A stretch of DNA of 64,000 nucleotides from Psychrobacter maritimus (lineage in GTDB: Bacteria; Pseudomonadota; Gammaproteobacteria; Pseudomonadales; Moraxellaceae). The notes under the pieces were generated by a model. It did no database searches, was not told where the DNA came from, and was given only the letters and a program-made list of their open reading frames with translations. The stretch lies in contig NZ_CAJHAJ010000005.1 of the NCBI RefSeq assembly GCF_904846345.1, positions 1 to 64,000 on the forward strand, given 5' to 3'. Of this stretch, positions 57,182 to 64,000 are shown one piece after another. Positions within the stretch are counted from its first letter, which is position 1. Every line of letters begins with the position of its first letter. The position numbers and the translations under genes are program-made.

Positions 57182-58894
57182 TTAATACTTTTGTTTGCGC
57201 TGGGTAGAGGAGCCGATATTCATCGCTTCACGATATTTGGCCACCGTTCGTCTGGCGATATCGATACCTTCTGCCAATAAAAAATCTTTTATGCGACTGT
57301 CAGATAAGGGCTTTTTAGGGTCTTCATCAGCGATAAGCTGCTTAATCATGGCGCTGATGGCGGTTGAAGAGATATCACCGTCGCTACTGCTAACGTGAGA
57401 TGAGAAGAAGTGCTTGAGGGAAAATAACCCTTGTGGCGTCAAGATGGTCTTACTGGTAGTCAGGCGCGAGACGGTCGATTCATGCAAATCAACTTCTTCG
57501 GCAATGGCTTTTAAAATAAGCGGCTGCATGGCGGTTGCACCATGTTGCAAAAACTCTTGCTGGTAGCGCACGATACTGGTCGCTACTTTTAACAAGTTTT
57601 GATTACGCTCCTCGATACTACGAATAAACAAGCGCGCATCGGTGAGATTTTCACGCAGATACTGATTGTCAGGGCTATCATCACCGCGTTTGACTAAACT
57701 GGCATATTCTTGATTGACCCGCAGCTTGGGCAAGGTTTCAGGATTAAGACGCACCTGCCAGCCATCTACTTGGGCTGTAATATCACCTCTGTTGCTATTA
57801 TTGCTGTTATTGCTATTGTGGCGACGAATAGGCGTAACCAACACATCAGGAATATCATAGCTTGCTGATGGCTGCATATAATCAGGCTGACTGCTTTGGA
57901 ATAACAAGCCAGGTGATGGATTCAAAGTACGTAATAGAGTAAGAGCGGGTGTGATATATTCAGGTGCGAGTCCCGTCAGCTCAGTCAAGGCTTTGATATT
58001 ATTACTAACTAAATGCTCACTGGCTGAGAGAAGTGCTTGGGCTTCTTTAAGATACTTTGTATTCGTATCAAGCTTGGACAATTGCAGCGCTAAGCATTCG
58101 TTGAGATTGCGCGCCCCAACACCAAGCGGGTCACACGATTGAATAATGCGCAGTACCGCCATGACTTCATCATGCTCAACGCGTTCATCCCATTGGTAAA
58201 AGCTTGCCATGGTATCAAAGCTCTGTAACAACTCATCGATATCAAGGCGCACAAAGCCCATGTCATCCATAGAATCCATCAAGTATTCGGCGATGAGCGT
58301 ATCTGTCTCGGAGAGATGTTTGAAATTTAGCTGCCAGCGCACATGGTCTTGAATGGTCGCGCTGGTGCTGCCCTGATAGCTATCAAAGTCTTCATCGCCT
58401 CCGCGACCTGAATGATTGGACAGACTGCCAGCGCTTGGCGCAGCAGAGGCATAATTACTGCTTTCAAAACCACTATAGTCCTCGCCATCTAGCGCATAGT
58501 TGTCTATCGCTTCATCATCAAAACTGGCCTGCTGTAACTTATCTAAGCTGTCGCTGCTATTTTCATCACTGCTATTGTCAGCATAGTCAAAACCATCCTC
58601 TGAGGTGCTAGGAGCAGAGGTGGAAAACGTATCAACGCTAGCGTGTTGATTCCAACTATCTAGCGTTAATGATTCGCCAAACTCATTGAGCGCCTCATCA
58701 TCACTCTTGTCGTACTCATCATTATCATCATCATCTTCGATACGTTCAAGCAATGGATTGCTATCGAGCTTCGCCTGTACCTCCTGCGCAAGCTCAAGAC
58801 TAGAGAGCTGCAACAATTTAATAGCTTGCTGCATTTGCGGGGTCAGTTTTTGTGAGGTGCTCAGCGTGGTCGCCAATCCAAACGACATACTCAT
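57182..58894 (-). CDS. rpoN: RNA polymerase sigma-54 factor RpoN
   Basis: This 570-residue protein has region I with the Gln-rich activator-contact helix (LTPQMQQAIKLLQLSSLELAQEV), core-binding and DNA-binding domains (CDPLGVGARNLNECL; HESTVSRLTTSKTILTPQG) and the RpoN box ARRTVAKYRE near 547-556. Region II (about 52-180) is a very long acidic Asp/Ser/Glu-rich stretch, which makes the protein ~90 residues longer than E. coli RpoN. A short Asn-Ser repeat near 360 interrupts the core. It should drive the two -24/-12 promoters at the pilus genes in this window. Confidence 0.96.
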   Translation of the reverse strand: MSMSFGLATTLSTSQKLTPQMQQAIKLLQLSSLELAQEVQAKLDSNPLLERIEDDDDNDEYDKSDDEALNEFGESLTLDSWNQHASVDTFSTSAPSTSEDGFDYADNSSDENSSDSLDKLQQASFDDEAIDNYALDGEDYSGFESSNYASAAPSAGSLSNHSGRGGDEDFDSYQGSTSATIQDHVRWQLNFKHLSETDTLIAEYLMDSMDDMGFVRLDIDELLQSFDTMASFYQWDERVEHDEVMAVLRIIQSCDPLGVGARNLNECLALQLSKLDTNTKYLKEAQALLSASEHLVSNNIKALTELTGLAPEYITPALTLLRTLNPSPGLLFQSSQPDYMQPSASYDIPDVLVTPIRRHNSNNSNNSNRGDITAQVDGWQVRLNPETLPKLRVNQEYASLVKRGDDSPDNQYLRENLTDARLFIRSIEERNQNLLKVATSIVRYQQEFLQHGATAMQPLILKAIAEEVDLHESTVSRLTTSKTILTPQGLFSLKHFFSSHVSSSDGDISSTAISAMIKQLIADEDPKKPLSDSRIKDFLLAEGIDIARRTVAKYREAMNIGSSTQRKQKY

Positions 58895-59021
58895 GGGTGA
58901 CTTATTACACTCCGATCGTGGTGAGATTCTATATGTTATGCTGGTTAAAGCCTGCGATTATTGACGCTTATACCGATTAAAAAAGGGCTTTAAGCGGTCA
59001 GGTCATGACGATAGCATTTTT

Positions 59022-59030
59022 TGCTACAAT
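59022..59030 (+). promoter_or_regulatory. Extended -10 promoter before the nitrilase-family gene
   Basis: TGCTACAAT in the 344-bp divergent gap between rpoN and the amidase gene, about 200 bp upstream of the start; otherwise nothing recognisable in the gap. Confidence 0.45.
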
Positions 59031-59238
59031 GTTGCTATGATAATTTATACCCTGTCCAGATAAGCTATTTTTTAGCACTTACTCAAATGATAAAAACATC
59101 AATAGCTTTGTAGGGCTGCTAAACGCTTAATCATGTAAGACCAACACAAACCTATGCATAAAAGTTGTTAATAACAATAGGATAAAAGATCAGATAAAAG
59201 GGAAAACCAATACAGCCTAAAAAATTGAGAATAATACT

Positions 59239-60135
59239 ATGAATGAGATAAGAAATAACGGACAACTCACCGTTGCCGCTGTGCAAATGAACAGCCAGCA
59301 AAATATCGAAGACAATTTAGCAGATATAAAAGCCGCCATTATCGATGCACGCGTACAAGGCGCTCAGTTGGTAGTGCTACCAGAAAACTGCTGTAGCATG
59401 GGTCGACAGTTTGCCACTGCTGAGCGTTTTGATGAGCTATCCGACACGATAGCTGACTATGCGCGTACTTATGGTATCTATGTACTTGCAGGCTCGCTGC
59501 CCTGCCCTTACCGCCCTGATGGCGTCATTGTACCCGATGGTAGATTGCGCCAAGTTAGTCAGCTATTTGCACCCGATGGTACACGAGTAGCGCGCTACGA
59601 TAAGATTCACCTGTTTACTGCGACTGTCGCCGATAAGCAAGGCAGCTATAATGAAGCGGCGACCTTTGAGCCCGGTACCCAAACAGTCGTTACGACACTC
59701 GAAGCAAATGATGATATTTATAAGCTCGGTATGATGGTTTGCTTTGATTTACGCTTTCCAGTATTGGCGCAGCGGCTACGGCAAGCGGGCGCGGATTTGC
59801 TAAGCGCGCCATCAGCCTTTACTTATTTGACGGGGCAGGCGCACTGGTCGCTGTTACTACGCGCGCGGGCGTTAGACAGTCAGTGTATGGTGATTGGCGC
59901 AGCACAAGGCGGCGAGCATGCTTATAAGGATGGCAGTAGCCGTCAGACATGGGGACATAGCACGATTACCGCTTATGATGGCACGATTATCAACAGCTAT
60001 GAGGATAGTGACTTAAAAGACCCTGCTAATAAATCTCATAAAAATTACGCTGTGGTCTTAGCATCCTTAGATAAAGCCACCCAAGTGCAAGGACGACAAA
60101 AGATGCCTATCTTTGACTGCCATCGTTTAGCATAG
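59239..60135 (+). CDS. Carbon-nitrogen hydrolase, probably deaminated-glutathione amidase
   Basis: This 298-residue nitrilase-superfamily protein has the full catalytic triad: Glu49 (VVLPEN), Lys122 (YDKIHLF) and Cys168 (MMVCFDLRFP). Length and motifs resemble the Nit1/YbeM group, which repairs deaminated glutathione. An insertion around residues 88-106 (CPYRPDGVIVPDGR) is not in all members. It converges on xerC. Confidence 0.88.
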   Translation: MNEIRNNGQLTVAAVQMNSQQNIEDNLADIKAAIIDARVQGAQLVVLPENCCSMGRQFATAERFDELSDTIADYARTYGIYVLAGSLPCPYRPDGVIVPDGRLRQVSQLFAPDGTRVARYDKIHLFTATVADKQGSYNEAATFEPGTQTVVTTLEANDDIYKLGMMVCFDLRFPVLAQRLRQAGADLLSAPSAFTYLTGQAHWSLLLRARALDSQCMVIGAAQGGEHAYKDGSSRQTWGHSTITAYDGTIINSYEDSDLKDPANKSHKNYAVVLASLDKATQVQGRQKMPIFDCHRLA

Positions 60136-60203
60136 ATGTACGGTTAAATGATTAAAAATGAAACTGGCACTAGATCTGTAACTTCAACTTAAGTAACTGT
60201 AAC

Positions 60204-61265
60204 TTAAGTAATATCACTGTCACTGTTATTTTGCGCATGAGTCGCGCGCGGATGGGCTCGGTCATAAACTTGGGTCAATTTAGCAAAATCAACATGGGTA
60301 TAGATCTGCGTGGTGCTGATATCACTATGGCCAAGCATTTCTTGTACAGCGCGTAAATCGCCACTACCAGATAACATATGCGACGCAAAGCAGTGGCGTA
60401 ATAAATGCGGATACATATTTTGCGCAATGCCCGCACGTGTAGCCGCAACTTTGAGACGTTGCTGTACCGCCCGTGTTGATAATCGTGTGCCTAATTTCTC
60501 ACTGATAAACAAGGCGCTATCCATCTGCTCTACCCACAGATTTCGGTGCGGCAGATAACGTTTAATCGCCTCGGCAGCTTTGATACCTAAGGGCACCAAG
60601 CGCGTTTTATTGCCTTTGCCCGTCACGCGCACGCGCAGGTCAACCAAATCGATATCTGCCATATCGAGCGCCACCAACTCGCCAACACGCAGACCGCTGC
60701 TATAAAGCAGTTCAAACATTGCTTTATCGCGCAACCACAAGCGTGCTTGTTCGGGCGTATCAGGTATCTCTTGGTCAAGCAATTGCGTTAATAAATCCAC
60801 ATCGGCGATAGATGGCAGCGGTCTAGGGCTGCGCTTAAGCTGATAGCCGGTGGTTGGGTTAATACGTGCTAAATCCTCTTCTATCAGCCAGCCATAAAAA
60901 TGACGGATAGCCGATAACTCTTGCTGGACGCTGGCAAGCGCCAGCTTTTCTTCATCGAGGCGCTGGCTGATATGCTGGGCTAATTGGCGCTTATCACAGC
61001 GCGTCCACGTCAAACGTTTGCCGCGTAAAAATAGCGCCAACTGGTTCAGGCCCGCAAAATAAGCCACCAGCGTATGTTCGGAATGGTTACGCACTGACAG
61101 CGTATTGAGCCAACGATGTACCGGCGCTAACAGTTCACGTAGCGCGGCATCCGACTCTATAGCAGCAGCGTGCTCAACGGATAGCCAAGCTTTTGACTCA
61201 GAATCTGAGGTAGGCTCGGTCATCTGACGGTTTTTACTGAACATAGCCTTCTTAGAGATGACCAT
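60204..61265 (-). CDS. xerC: Tyrosine recombinase XerC
   Basis: XerC resolves chromosome dimers at dif with XerD. The C-terminal half has the catalytic set: Arg in SSGLRVGEL, Lys in TGKGNKTR, HLLRHCFASHML, and GHSDISTTQIYTHVD with the Tyr nucleophile. The N-terminal SAM-like domain starts near residue 38. Position after dapF is classical for XerC rather than XerD. The first ~35 residues are extra and Met8 or Met15 could be the start. Confidence 0.94.
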   Translation of the reverse strand: MVISKKAMFSKNRQMTEPTSDSESKAWLSVEHAAAIESDAALRELLAPVHRWLNTLSVRNHSEHTLVAYFAGLNQLALFLRGKRLTWTRCDKRQLAQHISQRLDEEKLALASVQQELSAIRHFYGWLIEEDLARINPTTGYQLKRSPRPLPSIADVDLLTQLLDQEIPDTPEQARLWLRDKAMFELLYSSGLRVGELVALDMADIDLVDLRVRVTGKGNKTRLVPLGIKAAEAIKRYLPHRNLWVEQMDSALFISEKLGTRLSTRAVQQRLKVAATRAGIAQNMYPHLLRHCFASHMLSGSGDLRAVQEMLGHSDISTTQIYTHVDFAKLTQVYDRAHPRATHAQNNSDSDIT

Positions 61266-61323
61266 AGCATTTACCTAGCAGCAAACCTACACCGCTTGTC
61301 ATTGTTCATTAACCTATTGTCCA

Positions 61324-62211
61324 TTAACCTTCTGGAATGGGCTTAATACCCGCTTGCGCCATCAGACCATCTGGGCTAAAGACGCCTTCATAGACGAACG
61401 CCGTTGGGCCGGTCATCATCACTGAATAACCCGGCTGCCATTTGATAATCATGCTGCCGCCATAAAGCTGCGCGCGTACGTCTTCGCCTTCATCAAGCCA
61501 GCCTTCACGGATACCGACCGCTACTGCGGCACAAGCACCGGTACCACAAGCTTGGGTCTCACCAACACCGCGCTCATAGACACGCAAACGAATATGACGC
61601 TGATTCATCACTTGCATAAAGCCGACATTGACGCGCTCTGGAAAGGCAGGATGCGATTCGATAGCTTTGCCCAATGTTGCAACGTCGGCATCGAGTACGT
61701 CATCAACTTTAATAACCGCATGTGGGTTGCCCATATTGGCAACATACAGCTGCACTGGCGTGCCATTGACGTCTAAATGATAGGCGTTTTGGATTTTGGT
61801 CGTCGCTTTTGGGGTAAAGGGAATCTCACTTGGCTCAAATTTTGGTTTACCCATATCGACTTCGACCCAACCATAACGGTCGGTCGTCAGCGAAATAATA
61901 CCGCTCGCGGTCTCAACACGTAGGCGCTGTTTAAATGACAGCTTACGCGCTTGCACAAAACGGGCAAAACAGCGCGCGCCATTACCACACTGCTCAACCT
62001 CTGTCCCATCGGTATTAAAAATGCGATAACTAAAATCAACATCCGGACGCATCGGTGGTTCAACAACGAGCAATTGGTCAAAGCCAATGCCCAAATGACG
62101 ATCGCCCAACAGTTGCACCAAATCCTTGGTTAACTCTAAGCGCTGGGTCACCAAATCGATGACCATAAAGTCATTACCCAGCCCATGCATCTTTGTAAAT
62201 TCTATTAGCAT
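61324..62211 (-). CDS. dapF: Diaminopimelate epimerase
   Basis: DapF converts LL- to meso-diaminopimelate for lysine and peptidoglycan. The two catalytic cysteines are visible in [13 protein letters not shown] and [13 protein letters not shown]. It begins [19 protein letters not shown]. xerC starts 58 bp downstream and lysA lies upstream, so lysA-dapF-xerC may be one unit, but a terminator sits between lysA and dapF. Confidence 0.95.
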   Translation of the reverse strand: MLIEFTKMHGLGNDFMVIDLVTQRLELTKDLVQLLGDRHLGIGFDQLLVVEPPMRPDVDFSYRIFNTDGTEVEQCGNGARCFARFVQARKLSFKQRLRVETASGIISLTTDRYGWVEVDMGKPKFEPSEIPFTPKATTKIQNAYHLDVNGTPVQLYVANMGNPHAVIKVDDVLDADVATLGKAIESHPAFPERVNVGFMQVMNQRHIRLRVYERGVGETQACGTGACAAVAVGIREGWLDEGEDVRAQLYGGSMIIKWQPGYSVMMTGPTAFVYEGVFSPDGLMAQAGIKPIPEG

Positions 62212-62360
62212 ATCCTTGTTATCCTATCCTATTTTTATGTATGCCTTATATTAGCACGCTGTCAGATACAATCATAATTATCACCGCTATCAAACGCTAA
62301 GTTAGTGCTCTACGACCGAACAAATATTCTTAATTAGACTTTGAATTAAAGCAGGCCATA

Positions 62361-62389
62361 AAAAACCCATTGTCGTTATAACAATGGGT
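62361..62389 (-). terminator. Intrinsic terminator after lysA
   Basis: ACCCATTGT pairs with ACAATGGGT over a 7-nt loop, followed on the minus strand by TTTTT. It lies beyond the repeat array that follows lysA. Confidence 0.8.
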
Positions 62390-62400
62390 CATTTTTAATT

Positions 62401-62484
62401 ATTAAGCTTTCATCATTAAGCTTTAATCATTAAGCTTTAATCATTAAGCTTTAATCATTAAGCTTTCATCATAAAACTTTAATT
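62401..62484. repeat. 14-bp tandem repeat array, six copies
   Basis: ATTAAGCTTTAATC or ATTAAGCTTTCATC occurs five times without gaps, followed by a decayed sixth copy (ATAAAACTTTAATT). It lies 28-111 bp beyond the lysA stop, before the terminator, so it would be in the 3' part of the lysA mRNA. Each unit contains AAGCTT, a near-palindrome. Confidence 0.95.
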
Positions 62485-62511
62485 ATTAAACATCGCGGCG
62501 TTTTTAATAGG

Positions 62512-63846
62512 CTACTTATCTTGCCACAACATTTCATCAGCATATAACGCTTCAAGCGCTTCACGCTTACGAATCAATTGATGATGATTATCGGCTACCA
62601 TCACCTCGCTGGCACGACCGCGCGAGTTGTAATTGCTACTCATAGTAAAGCCGTACGCGCCAGCACCCGTTATCGCTAAGATATCGCCTGTTGCTAATGA
62701 CAACAAACGGTCTTTTGCTAAAAAGTCACCGGTTTCACAAATCGCACCAACAATATCCCACGGTTGTGTGCCATCGGTATCGATACCATTCTCAGGTAAA
62801 ACGCTTGGAATCACCGCCATTTCAGCTTGATATAAAGCCGGACGAATCAAATCATTCATTGCGGCATCGACAATAGCAAAGTTTTTATGCTCAGTTGGTT
62901 TTAACACATCAACCTTAGTTAAGAGCACGCCCGCATTGGCCACGATACTGCGACCGGGCTCAAAGAATACCGTTAAACCAAGCTCACTAAGTTTTGGTAG
63001 TAACGCTTGGGCAAATTCATCGATAGATACGGGCGTCTCATCGATATAACGCACACCTAGACCACCGCCCAAATCGATATGACGCAGCGTAATCCCTTTA
63101 TCACGCAGGCTATGTATCAGCTCAATAACTTTATCTAAAGCTGCTACAAATGGCGCAACTTCCGTCAATTGCGAGCCAATATGACAATCGATACCGACGA
63201 TATCGATATGTGATAATTGCGCCGCTTGCTCATAGACAGCGACGGCATTTTCATGGTCAATACCAAACTTATTGTCTTTTAGACCTGTTGAAATATACGG
63301 ATGGGTCTTGGCATCGACATTGGGATTGACCCGTAGAGATATTGGAGCCGATTTATCCAACTGCTTTGCGACGTCATTGATTAAAGTCAGCTCACTGATT
63401 GACTCAACGTTAAAGCAGCCAATGCCTTGGGTAAGCGCATATTCGATATCGCTATAGGTTTTGCCAACGCCTGAGAATACCACGCGAGCAGCCTCGCCGC
63501 CTGCCGCCAATACGCGCATCAACTCACCACGTGAAACGATATCAAACCCGGCCCCTGCTTGCGCTAAGATACCAAGTACCGCCAAATTAGAGTTGGCCTT
63601 TACCGCATAGCAAATCTGATGCGGTAGACTGGCAAAGCTTGTGGTATAAGCTTGATAGACATCTAGAATGGCTTGTTTTGAGTACACATAACACGGCGTA
63701 CCGTAGTTTTTAACTACTTCATCAATACTGACCTGCTCCATATGCAAGGCACCGCCTCGATAATCGAGCGCGGGCAAATGGGCGGTTAAGGCTTCAGGAT
63801 GCACATACAATCCCTGCTCGGTTTGGGTAGTGACTGACTGACTCAT
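62512..63846 (-). CDS. lysA: Diaminopimelate decarboxylase
   Basis: LysA makes lysine from meso-diaminopimelate with pyridoxal phosphate. The PLP lysine is in ICYAVKANSN; HIGSQL, DLGGGLGVRY, EPGRSIVANAG and GAICETGDFLAKDR follow, all typical. At 444 residues it is slightly longer than usual because of its N-terminus. The 154 bp upstream to the window end show no gene. Confidence 0.95.
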   Translation of the reverse strand: MSQSVTTQTEQGLYVHPEALTAHLPALDYRGGALHMEQVSIDEVVKNYGTPCYVYSKQAILDVYQAYTTSFASLPHQICYAVKANSNLAVLGILAQAGAGFDIVSRGELMRVLAAGGEAARVVFSGVGKTYSDIEYALTQGIGCFNVESISELTLINDVAKQLDKSAPISLRVNPNVDAKTHPYISTGLKDNKFGIDHENAVAVYEQAAQLSHIDIVGIDCHIGSQLTEVAPFVAALDKVIELIHSLRDKGITLRHIDLGGGLGVRYIDETPVSIDEFAQALLPKLSELGLTVFFEPGRSIVANAGVLLTKVDVLKPTEHKNFAIVDAAMNDLIRPALYQAEMAVIPSVLPENGIDTDGTQPWDIVGAICETGDFLAKDRLLSLATGDILAITGAGAYGFTMSSNYNSRGRASEVMVADNHHQLIRKREALEALYADEMLWQDK

Positions 63847-64000
63847 ATAAATATCTCTAATATAATCAATGTATTAAGGTTTTAAGGCATAAAGGTGAAT
63901 AGCTTGCCGAATACGCTAAAAATCGTTTGAGCGTTTGTCTTTTAATAAACAATAATCAACGATTAATAATCGTTGGGATCGGTGCTCGGTTTAGGCAACT

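Noticed and set aside
62401..62484. Possible CRISPR array
   Set aside because: The 14-bp units are directly adjacent with no spacers and there are no cas genes; it is a plain tandem repeat.

Overview
The window looks like a chromosomal segment of a gammaproteobacterium of the Moraxellaceae, most likely Psychrobacter. This is inferred from the moderate-to-low G+C, the scattered single gsp genes, a wax ester synthase/DGAT, the lysA-dapF-xerC order, the divergent TnpB and McrBC cargo, and protein sequences closest to what I know of Psychrobacter and Acinetobacter. No database search was possible.

Layout. 1-3.3 kb: two unrelated polytopic GT-C-type membrane proteins, the first cut by the window edge, end to end beside the major pilin gene. 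3.3-12.2 kb: type IV pilus block, all on the minus strand. It holds pilA and a seven-gene minor-pilin/adhesin operon, fimT/U-pilV-pilW-pilX-pilY1-pilE-pilE, most of whose genes overlap by TGATG, TAATG or ATGA junctions. Both units have a GG-N10-GC (-24/-12) promoter, and rpoN, which encodes the matching sigma-54, lies at 57-59 kb. 12.4-17.9 kb: comF, pldA, dsbD and a free-standing copy of the DsbD N-terminal domain. 18-21.6 kb: gspG, gspF and an unrecognised 393-residue protein; gspE is alone at 30.7 kb. 22-28.9 kb is the most accessory part: an AraC regulator, a solo TnpB element with folded ends, three tRNA genes (Pro, Arg, His) and an McrB/McrC-like pair.

29-42 kb is largely metabolic: a DUF4442 protein, a secreted RidA-like protein, gspE, thiG, a WS/DGAT, suhB, dxs, ribA, hemF, a lipoprotein cytochrome c-prime, gloA and a beta carbonic anhydrase. 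43.6-47.6 kb carries potABC and a MetR-type regulator. 47.7-53.3 kb carries crcB, tsaD, two low-complexity lipoproteins (one a cytochrome c), rpsU, yqeY and a BepA-like protease. 53.7-58.9 kb carries a TusA-like protein, rpoH, a DUF423 protein, thiS, hpf and rpoN. The window ends with a nitrilase-family amidase and xerC, dapF and lysA.

Themes. (1) A sigma-54-controlled pilus system with candidate pilin-modifying enzymes next to pilA. The arrangement recalls pilin O-glycosylation loci, but with different enzymes. (2) Many 12-16 bp tandem duplications, both between genes and in frame inside low-complexity protein segments. (3) Clear intrinsic terminators and extended -10 promoters (TGnTATAAT or TGCTACAAT) at many transcription-unit boundaries.
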